NCBI RefSeq assembly: GCF_001675045.1
Contig: NZ_LYPA01000064.1
Coordinates: 124,001 to 188,000 of the forward strand
Origin: Paenibacillus oryzae
GTDB taxonomy: Bacteria > Bacillota > Bacilli > Paenibacillales > Paenibacillaceae
DNA length: 64,000 bases
Direction: 5' to 3'
Below, piece by piece: positions 1 to 8,087 of the stretch. The first letter of the stretch is position 1, and each line of letters starts with the position of its first letter. The translations under genes were made by a program, and so were the position numbers. The notes beneath the pieces were generated by a model, which worked only from the letters and a program-made list of their open reading frames with translations, was not told the DNA's origin and made no database searches.

Positions 1-475
1 GCCCTTCACACAATTCCAGCAGCATCTGGGCAATAAGGCTTCCATGGGAAACAACAAGAATATTTCTGCCGCTCTCGCGCTCCTCCAGTTTCCGCACAGC
101 CTCCCGGCCGCGCTCTCTAAGGGCCTTGTCGCTTTCAATGCCAAGCTCCCGCTGCTTCCAGTCCAATCCCCATCTGGCCTCACGCTGAGCCAGCGTGGTG
201 CCTTCCGCTTCGCCAAAATGCCTCTCTCTCCAGCGCATATCCGGCTCAAGCAGCGGAATCGACAGCTTGTCAGCAATTACCTTCGCCGTAGCATGCGCCC
301 GTTGCAAATCGCTGGACACAACGGCATCCCAGAGCCGCGACTCCTCTGCAAGGCGTTTAGCCAGTCTGGCAGCCTGCTCCCTGCCTTCGTCATTTAAAGG
401 AATATCGCTTTGGCCTTGTATGATGCCCCGCGCGTTCCAGTCTGTCAAGCCATGTCTGACCAAACCAATTTTCAC
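1..475 (-). CDS. Histidine phosphatase family protein, 3' end cut by window edge
   Basis: Broad-specificity phosphatase of the phosphoglycerate mutase-like superfamily. The N-terminus reads MKIGLVRHGLTDWN, containing the RHG catalytic motif whose His forms the phospho-intermediate. QGQSDIPLNDEGREQA follows, typical of the family, and the second catalytic His is in VVSHGSLI near the window edge. The start is taken as GTG at 475, with AGGAG 12 nt upstream; an in-frame TTG lies further up but too close to that site. The reading frame stays open to base 1, so the C-terminus is missing. It lies 15 bp after the anti-sigma factor gene and may share its transcript. The exact substrate cannot be told from sequence. 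Confidence 0.85.
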   Translation of the reverse strand, partial: MKIGLVRHGLTDWNARGIIQGQSDIPLNDEGREQAARLAKRLAEESRLWDAVVSSDLQRAHATAKVIADKLSIPLLEPDMRWRERHFGEAEGTTLAQREARWGLDWKQRELGIESDKALRERGREAVRKLEERESGRNILVVSHGSLIAQMLLELCEG

Positions 476-490
476 TCTATTGTTCAACTC

Positions 491-1099
491 CTAGTTTCTT
501 GTTCGGGAAAGCCAATTCAGCGTCAAAAGTGCCATAACAAGACCCAGCAGCGACAAAGCAACGTAATATTGCGGGAAAGCGGGAACGACTTTTAACACAA
601 AGGGATCGCTGATGCTCGCAACCGGAACCTCGGCATAAAAGCCCGCCGCCATGATGCTATTGTCGCCTGTTACATTGCCTGTATCCATCAAGCCGCTTAA
701 CTGCATGATTTCCTGTTGCGGCGTAGCGTCGCGGTAATCAAAAACAAATACAAAAAACGCACATGCAAACATGGCCATGCATGCCGCAATGATGATAGCC
801 AGATTTCGGCGGAATGAACGGGAAAATTGATAGCTTTTGCTGGGTACCGGCATCAGCCAGGACTCTTCCGCATAAATTCGGTCCATAACGGAACGATTAA
901 TGTGTTCGGACGGTCCAAAAAACGACGGTTCGTTAGCCAGCTCGCCCAGCATTTCGTCGGTGTCCTCCCAATCATGAAATAAAATGGAACAGTGAGGGCA
1001 ATCCAGCACATGGGCCTCTATCGCAATCCGTTCTTCATTGTCATCATCCATATCCCAGTACTGGGGAAACCGGTTTTGCACCTCAACACATTTCATCAT
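491..1099 (-). CDS. Membrane anti-sigma factor with zinc-finger-like N-terminus
   Basis: 202 aa. The N-terminus carries an H-x3-C-x2-C motif (HVLDCPHC, residues about 30-37), the hallmark of the zf-HC2 anti-sigma domain that binds ECF sigma factors. Two hydrophobic segments follow, one at about residues 95-118 and one near the C-terminus (about 178-196), so the protein probably sits in the membrane with its sigma-binding domain in the cytoplasm. It overlaps the sigma gene upstream by 4 bp, the usual translationally coupled sigma/anti-sigma arrangement. What signal it senses is not visible. The role follows from the motif plus context; the overall sequence is not one I can name. Confidence 0.8.
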   Translation of the reverse strand: MMKCVEVQNRFPQYWDMDDDNEERIAIEAHVLDCPHCSILFHDWEDTDEMLGELANEPSFFGPSEHINRSVMDRIYAEESWLMPVPSKSYQFSRSFRRNLAIIIAACMAMFACAFFVFVFDYRDATPQQEIMQLSGLMDTGNVTGDNSIMAAGFYAEVPVASISDPFVLKVVPAFPQYYVALSLLGLVMALLTLNWLSRTRN

Positions 1100-1689
1100 G
1101 TATTCATCCTTTCAAAAGGCTCCGATGCGGGAGAATTCCCGAAATAAGGCTCCAGCTGCGACTTGACGCTGGCCCTGGCCCGAAAAAGCAGCGACTTGAC
1201 CGAACTGACCGTTTGCCCAAGAATGCTGGCGATCTCCTGATAATCTAGTTGTTCGTATTCCCGAAGTATAAGCGCCGAACGCTGCTTCTCCGGCAAGTTG
1301 TTAATGGCATCGCGCACCATATCCACCCGTTCATTCCGCAGCAAGCTTTGTTCCGGAGTAGCTTCCATCGGAGCAGCAGGCTCGTAACCGGCCTCATCCA
1401 GCGATACATTGGCCGATTTCTGCTTCCTGAGCTCGCTTAATACGGTATTGCGGGCAATCGTATAGAGCCAGGTCGAAAAAGAAGCATCCATTTCCCTGAA
1501 AGAATGAAGACTGCGATAGGCTTTATAAAAGGTTTCCGAGCACAAATCCTCAGCCAGCAGCTCAAGCTTTGCGCTTTTCAACATATGAAAGATAAAGGCC
1601 ATGATTTTTCGCTGGTAACGCCGCATCAGCTCGGAGTACAGTTCGACATTGCCATCCTTTATCTCGCGTATTAACTGGGAATCCGTCAT
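1096..1689 (-). CDS. ECF-type RNA polymerase sigma factor
   Basis: 197 aa, the normal size for an extracytoplasmic-function sigma-70 factor with only regions 2 and 4. Region 2 is seen in LLAEDLCSETFYKAYRSLHSF and FSTWLYTIARN (about residues 40-85), and region 4 in LPEKQRSALILREYEQLDYQEIASILG followed by the SVKSLLFRAR recognition helix (about 130-175). It starts at an ATG with GAGGAGG 9-10 nt upstream and is followed by its anti-sigma factor with a 4-bp overlap. A possible autoregulatory promoter lies about 50-75 bp upstream. It is not clearly SigW, SigM or SigX of B. subtilis, so I give no symbol. Confidence 0.9.
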   Translation of the reverse strand: MTDSQLIREIKDGNVELYSELMRRYQRKIMAFIFHMLKSAKLELLAEDLCSETFYKAYRSLHSFREMDASFSTWLYTIARNTVLSELRKQKSANVSLDEAGYEPAAPMEATPEQSLLRNERVDMVRDAINNLPEKQRSALILREYEQLDYQEIASILGQTVSSVKSLLFRARASVKSQLEPYFGNSPASEPFERMNT

Positions 1690-1739
1690 GACAGGCGAAC
1701 CTCCTCACCTGCAGAATATTCCCGGACCTCTCGATACAT

Positions 1740-1766
1740 TGTACCTGCCCGGATTCAAAAAGTTGC
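1740..1766 (-). promoter_or_regulatory. Possible ECF-type promoter of the sigma/anti-sigma operon
   Basis: On the minus strand GCAACT (1761-1766), followed by a T-run, is separated by 15 bp from GGTACA (1740-1745), resembling the GCAAC/CGTA-type elements read by ECF sigma factors. Its place 50 bp before the sigma gene fits autoregulation, but the -10 match is imperfect. Confidence 0.35.
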
Positions 1767-1894
1767 GGTCATTCCATCAAAAACCCAATTCATACGGGTA
1801 GGTTAACTATTCGTGTTCCGTAAGCAAATTCCTGCTTCATTCGACATTTGTACCCTCCAGAAGTCATGAAATTATTCTAATAACCCCTTTGAAC

Positions 1895-1920
1895 AAAAAA
1901 AAACCACTCCGAGGAGTGGT
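1895..1920 (-). terminator. Rho-independent terminator of the small RNA and of tyrA read-through
   Basis: Minus strand: ACCACTC, CUCG loop, GAGUGGU, then nine U. The stem is 7 bp. It ends the predicted small RNA (start near 1977) and would also stop read-through from tyrA, about 260 bp upstream. Confidence 0.85.
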
Positions 1921-1977
1921 CATCGTTCATGCCGAACGATACAGTTATTGGATAGGAGTGGAGAGAAACCATACTGT
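1895..1977 (-). ncRNA. Putative CcpA-controlled trans-acting small RNA (about 85 nt)
   Basis: No reading frame of note is present, yet a perfect sigma-A promoter and a strong terminator bracket about 85 nt. The transcript folds by eye into three stem-loops. First, UACAGU (near 1978-1973) pairs with ACUGUA around a 27-nt loop rich in C and U that carries CUCUCCACUCCUAUCC. Second, AUCGUUC pairs with GAACGAU around GGCAU. Third is the terminator. A C-rich unpaired loop able to pair with GGAG-type ribosome sites is the usual design of Firmicute regulatory RNAs such as FsrA or RoxS, though I do not recognise this as either. A 31-codon frame starting ATGG crosses the terminator and has no ribosome site. 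Function is inferred only. Confidence 0.6.
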
Positions 1978-1983
1978 ACTTTT

Positions 1984-2012
1984 ATTATATGTATACGCTT
2001 CCAAATTGTCAA
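1984..2012 (-). promoter_or_regulatory. Perfect sigma-A promoter with cre site in the spacer
   Basis: Minus strand TTGACA (2007-2012), 17-bp spacer, TATAAT (1984-1989): an exact consensus promoter. The spacer holds TTGGAAGCGTATACA (1990-2004), which fits the published cre consensus WTGNAANCGNWNNCW at every position. A second copy, ATGAAAACGCTTATT (2011-2025), has one mismatch and abuts the -35. CcpA bound here would block RNA polymerase, so repression in the presence of preferred sugars is expected. Confidence 0.8.
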
Positions 2013-2179
2013 TAAGCGTTTTCATTTTTTATTAAGAAAAAATAAAAGCGCTTTGGAGGGGAAGAAGAGATTTGCACAGAAATATGTGTTTGCTCAAAAA
2101 TCCCTTGCTCCGCCCCCCATCTCCGTTGAAATCAAGGCCGATTTCTGTTTTGCTGATTTTGTTTCCAGACAAAAACATT

Positions 2180-3271
2180 TTATTGATGAACGTCATAACC
2201 TCGATCGCCGAGCAAGGCAATCGCCAGGTCCAGCTGCTCCTGGCTGCGGAACGAAAGCCGCAAAGTACCAGGCACGTCTTCCCTGCTTTCGATAATTTGC
2301 AAATTGCTGAGATTGATCCCGCTATTGCCAAGCTCCGTGGCAATACGTCCGATGATCCCGGGATGATCCGGCACATCCATATAACAATCGTAGACGGAAT
2401 GAATCATGCCCTTGCGCCTCTCCGGCATCCGGCTGCGGAACTCTCCGGCTTCACGGAAAGCCTGCTCCACCGCTTCGCCGTCCATCGCCTCCAGCTGATT
2501 CGCAAACTTCGCCATTTCCGTATTCCAGTCGCGCAGCAGACGCAACAGCACATCGCGGTTATCCAGCAATATATCGCGCCAAAGCGGCGGATCGCCCGAA
2601 GCGATCCGGGTAATGTCGCGGAAGCCTCCGGCCGCCAGATTTTCATAGACGCCGTTGCTGTCGTTGTAGCCCTTGATTTGATTGACCAGCGCCACCGCAA
2701 TGATATGCGGCAAATGGCTGATTGCGCCTACGACATTATCGTGAGAGTCTGCATCAAGCGTTACAATGTTGGCTCTTGTATGCGAAAGCAGCTCCTTCAG
2801 CCGGTTCAATGCCTCGGGGGAAGTTGACTTTTCCGGCGTCAGCACATAAAAGGCATTTTCCAGCAAATGATAGGATGCCGCCTCCACGCCAGAGCGTTCG
2901 GAACCAGCCATGGGATGGCCTCCGATAAAGCAGGCTTCCCCCAAATTCAGAGAACGGGCATAAGCTGCGACGGAGGCTTTGGTGCTGCCCACATCCGTAA
3001 TGATGCAGCCCGGCTTTAACGGATATGCGCTAATTTTGTCCAGATATTCCGCCAAATTGCCCACCGGCATGCACAGGAAAATAAAATCCGCTCCGGCAAC
3101 CGCCTCTTCGATAGAAGTAGTGCCTTCGTCAACAACCCCCCTTTGCACATATTTTTCAACGGAGGAGGCACGGTGCGAATATCCCGTAACCTTAATCCCC
3201 GGTTTTCCCTTCAAGCACAGTGCGATGGAGCCGCCGATCAGGCCGACGCCAAATATAGATACTTTTATCAT
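2180..3271 (-). CDS. tyrA: Prephenate dehydrogenase
   Basis: 363 aa. Oxidatively decarboxylates prephenate to 4-hydroxyphenylpyruvate with NAD, the step committing chorismate to tyrosine. The N-terminus has the dinucleotide-binding loop IFGVGLIGGSIAL (residues 5-17), followed by the catalytic-domain signature GGHPMAGSERSG (about 138-149). The last 70 residues (from about HSVYDCYMDVPDHPGIIGR) form an ACT domain, which in this family binds tyrosine for feedback inhibition. It starts 1 bp after the hisC stop, so translation is coupled. HisC and TyrA together convert prephenate to tyrosine, since HisC-type aminotransferases can also act on aromatic keto acids in Bacillus. Confidence 0.96.
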   Translation of the reverse strand: MIKVSIFGVGLIGGSIALCLKGKPGIKVTGYSHRASSVEKYVQRGVVDEGTTSIEEAVAGADFIFLCMPVGNLAEYLDKISAYPLKPGCIITDVGSTKASVAAYARSLNLGEACFIGGHPMAGSERSGVEAASYHLLENAFYVLTPEKSTSPEALNRLKELLSHTRANIVTLDADSHDNVVGAISHLPHIIAVALVNQIKGYNDSNGVYENLAAGGFRDITRIASGDPPLWRDILLDNRDVLLRLLRDWNTEMAKFANQLEAMDGEAVEQAFREAGEFRSRMPERRKGMIHSVYDCYMDVPDHPGIIGRIATELGNSGINLSNLQIIESREDVPGTLRLSFRSQEQLDLAIALLGDRGYDVHQ

Positions 3272-3272
3272 A

Positions 3273-4373
3273 TTAGTTTCTCTGCACCGCCGCTTCCTGA
3301 ATGACTTGCTCCAGAGCCGCGATAAACTTGGCGTTTTCCTCCGGAGTGCCTACTGATACGCGCACATGGTTCGGATACTTTGCCCAGCCCGAACGAACAA
3401 TAATGCCTCGTTTGAGCAAGCCTCCAAACACTTCCCCTGAAGGACGCTTGGCGTCAAACATAATAAAGTTGCCATGCGCAGGGAAATAGGTCAATCCGAG
3501 CCTGTCAAACTGCTCCCGCATATAGGCGAGACCCTCCAGGTTCTTCTGTCGGCTGCTTGCCACAAACGCATCGTCGCGAAGCGCAGCTTCGGCAGCGGCT
3601 TGTGACATCCGCGTCGTATTAAAGGGTTCCCTTACCTGATTGATAGAGCGAACGACATCAGAATGTCCTACGCCATAGCCGATGCGGAGCGCGGCCAGTC
3701 CATATGCTTTGGAAAAGGTCCGCAGAATCACCAGATTAGGGTAATGAGGCAGAAGCTTCACTCCGTCGCTGTACGAAGGATCGTCGACAAATTCGCCGTA
3801 AGCCTCGTCCAGCACAACCATGACATGCTTCGGCACCGCTGTAAGAAAAGCAACCAGCTCATCATGGCTTACGATGGTGCCGGTGGGGTTGTTGGGGTTG
3901 CAGATCCATATCACTTTAGTCCGGTCGGTTACGCGGGCGAGCATCTCCGTCAGATCATGCTTGCCGTCAATTAGCGGCACAGTAATAATGGCGGCATTTT
4001 CGACCTCGGCGTTATGCCTGTATTGGGAAAAGGTTTCGTCGGCCATAATGGTTTCATCGCCAGGAGCCAGAAACGCCCGGGCTATCATCAAAATAACTTC
4101 ACTGGAGCCCGTCCCAAATATAATCTGGTTTGCAGCTACGCCCAGATGCTCCGCCAAGGCAGAGGTCAGAGATACGCTTGCTCCATCGGGATATATGTTG
4201 GATCTGGACAGCTCCTGAATCGCTGCTTCTCTCGCCAGCGCGGAGGAGCCTAGCGGATTTTCATTGGAGGCCAGCTTGATCACTTCTGTTAATCCCAGCT
4301 CGCGCTTTACATCTTCAATCGGCTTGCCCGGCTGGTAGACTGGCAAGTGGACAATATTGCTTTTAGGCTGCAT
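3273..4373 (-). CDS. hisC: Histidinol-phosphate / aromatic aminotransferase
   Basis: 366 aa, class I/II PLP-dependent aminotransferase. Converts imidazole-acetol phosphate to histidinol phosphate in histidine synthesis. In Bacillus the enzyme also transaminates aromatic keto acids, which explains its place beside tyrA rather than with other his genes. Visible motifs are ASNENPLG at the N-terminus, CNPNNPTG (about residues 158-165) and the PLP-lysine motif TFSKAYGLAALRIGYG (about 219-234). A strong terminator separates it from trpA, and a sigma-A-like promoter lies at 4450-4478, so hisC-tyrA is probably a separate transcription unit here, unlike the continuous B. subtilis arrangement. Confidence 0.95.
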   Translation of the reverse strand: MQPKSNIVHLPVYQPGKPIEDVKRELGLTEVIKLASNENPLGSSALAREAAIQELSRSNIYPDGASVSLTSALAEHLGVAANQIIFGTGSSEVILMIARAFLAPGDETIMADETFSQYRHNAEVENAAIITVPLIDGKHDLTEMLARVTDRTKVIWICNPNNPTGTIVSHDELVAFLTAVPKHVMVVLDEAYGEFVDDPSYSDGVKLLPHYPNLVILRTFSKAYGLAALRIGYGVGHSDVVRSINQVREPFNTTRMSQAAAEAALRDDAFVASSRQKNLEGLAYMREQFDRLGLTYFPAHGNFIMFDAKRPSGEVFGGLLKRGIIVRSGWAKYPNHVRVSVGTPEENAKFIAALEQVIQEAAVQRN

Positions 4374-4449
4374 GCGCCGTTCACCTCTTCAACTTTTTAG
4401 TCGGCAAATCAACTATTCCCCATTGTCTCATATCTCTTTCACGATTTAA

Positions 4450-4478
4450 AGTATAAAACAAGCAAAAACAAGAGTAAA
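4450..4478 (-). promoter_or_regulatory. Sigma-A-like promoter for hisC-tyrA
   Basis: Minus strand TTTACT (4473-4478), 17-bp spacer, TATACT (4450-4455). It sits directly downstream of the trp terminator and 77 bp before hisC. Confidence 0.5.
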
Positions 4479-4479
4479 C

Positions 4480-4532
4480 AAAAAAAGAGAGCTGCACCCC
4501 CTGCTAGGCATAAGCCGGGCTTGCAGCTCTCT
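4480..4532 (-). terminator. Strong terminator after trpA
   Basis: A perfect 11-bp stem AGAGAGCTGCA/TGCAGCTCTCT (4522-4532 with 4486-4496) with a 25-nt loop is followed on the minus strand by a run of T. It lies 77 bp after the trpA stop and ends the trp operon. Confidence 0.92.
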
Positions 4533-4608
4533 AATTCGTCAAATCTATCATCAGGGCTTATTTTCTGCTTCTCTCCATGTTATTGCAATGAATGGATGAA
4601 TGCCGTCA

Positions 4609-5415
4609 TTATCCCTTCAGCTGCGAAACAAATTGCCCGATTCTTTGCAGCCCTTCCGCCTTGGTCGCCGGGTCATGCAGCAGAGGAAGCGACTCCTCGA
4701 TCACTCTTACAATCGCGCTGCCTACAACAACTCCGTCGCAGAGCGCCTCAAAGCGCTCCACCTGCTCCCGGCTGGAAATGCCAAAACCGATGCTGATCGG
4801 CAAGTCGGTAGCTTCCTTCACCGTCGCCAAAAAATGATCGATATCGTTGTGAAACTCTGCCCGTACTCCCGTTACGCCAAGGGAGGATACACAATAAACA
4901 AATCCTTTTGCCCGTTTGGCGATAGCCGTAACGCGCTCTCGAGAGGTTGGCGCAACAAGCGGAATCAGATGGATACCGTAGTTTTCCGACATTGTACGAA
5001 CCTCGCTGTCTTCCTCCAACGGCAAATCAGGGATGATCAGTCCGCTGATGCCTTTGTCCTTTACCAGCTCAAAAAATGGCTCCAGCCCGAATTGCAGCAC
5101 CGGGTTGTAATAGGTAAACAGAATAAGCGGAATGGTTACGCCTTCCGCTCTGGCCCGCTCTGCCATCAGAATGCAGTCGCGGAGCGTGACAGAGCTTCGA
5201 AGGGCCCGTTCGGAAGCTCGCTGTATAACAGGACCGTCCGCAAGAGGGTCGGAGTAGGGAACGCCAAGCTCGATCATATCCGCCCCGGATTGCTGCAGCT
5301 GCTTCAGGATATCAAGCGACAAATCAAGATCGGGGTCGCCTACCGACACAAACGGCATTAGCGCCGTTTTCCCTTCCTCTCGCAGCCTGGCAAATGTTTG
5401 ATCAATGAGATTCAT
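4609..5415 (-). CDS. trpA: Tryptophan synthase alpha subunit
   Basis: 268 aa. Cleaves indole-3-glycerol phosphate to indole and glyceraldehyde 3-phosphate; indole is channelled to the TrpB subunit in the alpha2-beta2 complex. The family signature [17 protein letters not shown] (about residues 47-63) includes the catalytic Glu and Asp regions, and IPDLPLEE and GFGIS motifs follow in the TIM barrel. It overlaps trpB by 14 bp, with its own ribosome site GGGAGG inside the end of trpB. It is the last gene of the trp operon, followed by a strong terminator. Confidence 0.97.
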   Translation of the reverse strand: MNLIDQTFARLREEGKTALMPFVSVGDPDLDLSLDILKQLQQSGADMIELGVPYSDPLADGPVIQRASERALRSSVTLRDCILMAERARAEGVTIPLILFTYYNPVLQFGLEPFFELVKDKGISGLIIPDLPLEEDSEVRTMSENYGIHLIPLVAPTSRERVTAIAKRAKGFVYCVSSLGVTGVRAEFHNDIDHFLATVKEATDLPISIGFGISSREQVERFEALCDGVVVGSAIVRVIEESLPLLHDPATKAEGLQRIGQFVSQLKG

Positions 5416-6607
5416 GTTCTGCGCCTCCCAAATAACCCATGATTGCTTCTACATCCTTGTCGCCGCGGCCGGAAAGGTTAACAACAACAATTTGGTCCTT
5501 GTCCAGTGTTGGAGCCAGCTTAAGCGTTTGTGCAATTGCATGGGCGGACTCCAGCGCCGGTATAATGCCTTCCGTGCGGGAAAGCAGCTGGAGCGCCTCC
5601 AGTGCCTCTGCGTCTGTAATCGGCACGTATTCCGCACGCCCCGAATCCTTCAGGTAGGCATGCTCCGGTCCTATGCCGGGATAGTCAAGCCCTGCGGAAA
5701 TGGAATGCGCGGGCAGCACCTGGCCATGATTGTCCTGAAGGACATAGCTTAGCGAGCCCTGGAAAACGCCGTGGCGGCCCTTGGTCATCGTTGCGGCATG
5801 CTCATTGGTGTCCACGCCGCGTCCGGCGGCTTCAACCCCCAGCAAGCGCACGCCCTCATCCTCGACAAACGGATAAAAAATGCCCATCGCATTGCTGCCG
5901 CCGCCTACCGCCGCCACCACATAGTCAGGCAAGCGGCCTTCCGCTGCCAGCATCTGCGACCGCGCCTCGTCGCCAATGATGCGCTGGAAGTCGCGCACCA
6001 TCATCGGATAGGGATGCGGACCCGTAACGGAGCCCAAAATGTAATAGGTGTCCGTTACATGGCTAACCCAATAACGCAGCGTTTCATTGCAGGCATCCTT
6101 CAGCGTTCTGGTGCCCGAAGTTACAGGCACAACCTCGGAGCCCAGCAAATTCATGCGAAACACATTCAGCTGCTGCCGCTTCATATCCTCTTCGCCCATA
6201 AACACCTTGCATTCCAGCCCTAGCAAAGCCGCAATCGTAGCGGAGGCGACGCCGTGCTGGCCAGCTCCCGTTTCGGCGATAATTTTGGTTTTGCCCATTC
6301 GTTTGGCCAATACGCCTTGCCCGATCGTGTTGTTAATTTTGTGCGCGCCCGTATGGTTCAAATCCTCGCGCTTGAGATACACCTTGGCCCCGCCGAGATG
6401 CTCCGTCAGCCGGCGCGCGTAATAAAGCGAGGTTGGCCGGCCGGAATAGCGGTATAACAGCTCTTTCACTTCGGCCTGAAACGATTCATCCTTGGAATAA
6501 TGGGTATAAGCCTCCTCCAGCTCCAGGAGGGCATTCATCAGCGTCTCCGGCACATATCTGCCGCCAAACTTGCCAAACCGTCCGCTGCTGTCCGGTATTT
6601 GTGTCAT
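5402..6607 (-). CDS. trpB: Tryptophan synthase beta subunit
   Basis: 401 aa. PLP enzyme that condenses indole with serine to give tryptophan. The PLP lysine is in [13 protein letters not shown] (about residues 85-97); [10 protein letters not shown] and the phosphate-binding [10 protein letters not shown] (about 235-244) are intact. The N-terminal [11 protein letters not shown] is typical of the classic TrpB1 type. The start overlaps the trpF stop by 4 bp, and its end overlaps the start of trpA, so the two subunits are translationally linked and likely made in equal amounts. Confidence 0.98.
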   Translation of the reverse strand: MTQIPDSSGRFGKFGGRYVPETLMNALLELEEAYTHYSKDESFQAEVKELLYRYSGRPTSLYYARRLTEHLGGAKVYLKREDLNHTGAHKINNTIGQGVLAKRMGKTKIIAETGAGQHGVASATIAALLGLECKVFMGEEDMKRQQLNVFRMNLLGSEVVPVTSGTRTLKDACNETLRYWVSHVTDTYYILGSVTGPHPYPMMVRDFQRIIGDEARSQMLAAEGRLPDYVVAAVGGGSNAMGIFYPFVEDEGVRLLGVEAAGRGVDTNEHAATMTKGRHGVFQGSLSYVLQDNHGQVLPAHSISAGLDYPGIGPEHAYLKDSGRAEYVPITDAEALEALQLLSRTEGIIPALESAHAIAQTLKLAPTLDKDQIVVVNLSGRGDKDVEAIMGYLGGAEHESH

Positions 6608-7293
6608 GATTGAATCACCTTTCTCACAAATGCTCTTATTTTGTGTATATCCTTCACTCCGTCTGATTCTACTCCGCTGGACACGTCGACGCCGTCCGGG
6701 TTATGGTTCAGCAATAGCTCCTGCACATTCTCCTCGCGGAGTCCTCCCGCTACATAGAGTGGTACGCCCGCTTCCTGCGCCGCTGCCTTGTAAGCCTCAA
6801 TAACCGCCCAATTAAAGGGATGCCCCGTACCGCCGCCCGGCGCGTCAATCAAGCAAGCATCGATTATACCCCCATAAGGCCGCAGCTTTGCTTCTGCATC
6901 GCTCCGCGCCGCCTCATCGCCCGAAGCCGTTTCCTTGACGGAGATGACGCGCCATATCAAAACATCTGGATGGCGGGATTTCAGCTCCCGGCAATAATCC
7001 GGCGATTCGTCGCCATGCAGCTGCACAACGTCCAGCGGCGCGATATCCAGAATCCCATCCAGCTCCGGCGGGGCGGCGTTGACAAATACGCCAACGGTTC
7101 GCGGCGAAACGCCGCCCGCTCCGCTGATTTCATGCACGCTCCGGATCAATGCAGCGGCCTGCGCCGCACTTACTCTTCTTTTGCTTGGAGCAAAAACAAA
7201 GCCGATTTCATGGATGGGCAAACCGTCCATTTCGGCAATGATGCCTTCGTCCCTCAAACCGCAAATTTTGATGCGGGTTTCCCGGCTTGTCAT
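6604..7293 (-). CDS. trpF: Phosphoribosylanthranilate isomerase
   Basis: 229 aa. Amadori rearrangement of N-(5-phosphoribosyl)anthranilate to CdRP, the third step of tryptophan synthesis. KICGLRDE near the N-terminus carries the catalytic Cys; VQLHGDES (about residue 88) and [12 protein letters not shown] (about 188-199) mark the TIM-barrel phosphate sites. It overlaps both neighbours by 4 bp (trpC upstream, trpB downstream). The protein is slightly longer than the roughly 210-residue average, with an insertion around [19 protein letters not shown]. Confidence 0.95.
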   Translation of the reverse strand: MTSRETRIKICGLRDEGIIAEMDGLPIHEIGFVFAPSKRRVSAAQAAALIRSVHEISGAGGVSPRTVGVFVNAAPPELDGILDIAPLDVVQLHGDESPDYCRELKSRHPDVLIWRVISVKETASGDEAARSDAEAKLRPYGGIIDACLIDAPGGGTGHPFNWAVIEAYKAAAQEAGVPLYVAGGLREENVQELLLNHNPDGVDVSSGVESDGVKDIHKIRAFVRKVIQS

Positions 7294-8087
7294 CCCTTCA
7301 CCGGTCCCATCAAGCTTTCCACGGCTTCACTGACATCAGGCTGGCGCATAAAATGCTCGCCGATCAGCACCCCTTGCGCACCAATGCTTTGCAGATAATC
7401 CATATCCCCGTTCCCGGCAATGCCGCTTTCGCTAATGACCAGCACGTTGTCCGGTATGGAGCCGATCAGTCTTTCCGTTGTTTTCAAATCCGTAACAAAG
7501 GATTTCAAATCACGGTTGTTAATGCCAACAAGCGTTGCTTTGCCCATGGACAGAACCGAATCCAGCTCTTCCTCGTTATGAACCTCGACCAATACGTCCA
7601 GGCCAAGCGCCTTGGCCAAGTCATGGAATTCCTTAAGCTTTTCGTCGGACAAAATAGCAGCAATAAGCAATATGGCATCCGCGCCGATCAGACGCGCCTC
7701 ATAAATTTGCCGGTAGTCGATCGTAAAATCTTTGCGAAGCAGCGGCAGAGAGACCGCCTCCCTGACCTGGGTCAAGTAATCATTCGCGCCTTGAAAATAA
7801 TCTCTATCCGTCAAAACGGAAATGCAGTCCGCACCTGCCGCTTCATAAGAAGACGCCAGCTGTACGGGATGAAAATCCGGCCGGATCAGCCCTTTGGAGG
7901 GGGAAGCCTTTTTCACCTCGGCAATCAGTCCCATATCGCGCTTGCGCCGGTTTGCCGAAAGCGCGTTTTCAAAACCGCGGCAAGGCTGAAGCTCCGCAAT
8001 GCGGCGCTCGCAATCCGCCAGCCAGAACGAGGCGGCAAGCTCCTCAACCTCGGCTTTTTTGGTGGTAACGATTTTATCTAGAAACAT
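7290..8087 (-). CDS. trpC: Indole-3-glycerol phosphate synthase
   Basis: 265 aa. Closes the indole ring from CdRP, releasing CO2. LIAEVKKASPSKG (about residues 53-65) contains the catalytic lysine and substrate-binding residues, and GINNRDLKSF and SESGIAGNGD are the later barrel motifs. The start ATG lies inside the trpD end (14-bp overlap), and the stop overlaps the trpF start by 4 bp. It is a stand-alone enzyme, not fused to TrpF as in enterobacteria. Confidence 0.97.
   Translation of the reverse strand: MFLDKIVTTKKAEVEELAASFWLADCERRIAELQPCRGFENALSANRRKRDMGLIAEVKKASPSKGLIRPDFHPVQLASSYEAAGADCISVLTDRDYFQGANDYLTQVREAVSLPLLRKDFTIDYRQIYEARLIGADAILLIAAILSDEKLKEFHDLAKALGLDVLVEVHNEEELDSVLSMGKATLVGINNRDLKSFVTDLKTTERLIGSIPDNVLVISESGIAGNGDMDYLQSIGAQGVLIGEHFMRQPDVSEAVESLMGPVKG

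Noticed and set aside
1883..1970. 31-codon frame starting ATGG inside the putative small RNA
   Set aside because: No ribosome site precedes it and it reads straight through the terminator hairpin and T-run.
2072..2827. Long plus-strand frames opposite tyrA and many other genes
   Set aside because: All lie antisense to recognised genes and lack ribosome sites; treated as shadows.
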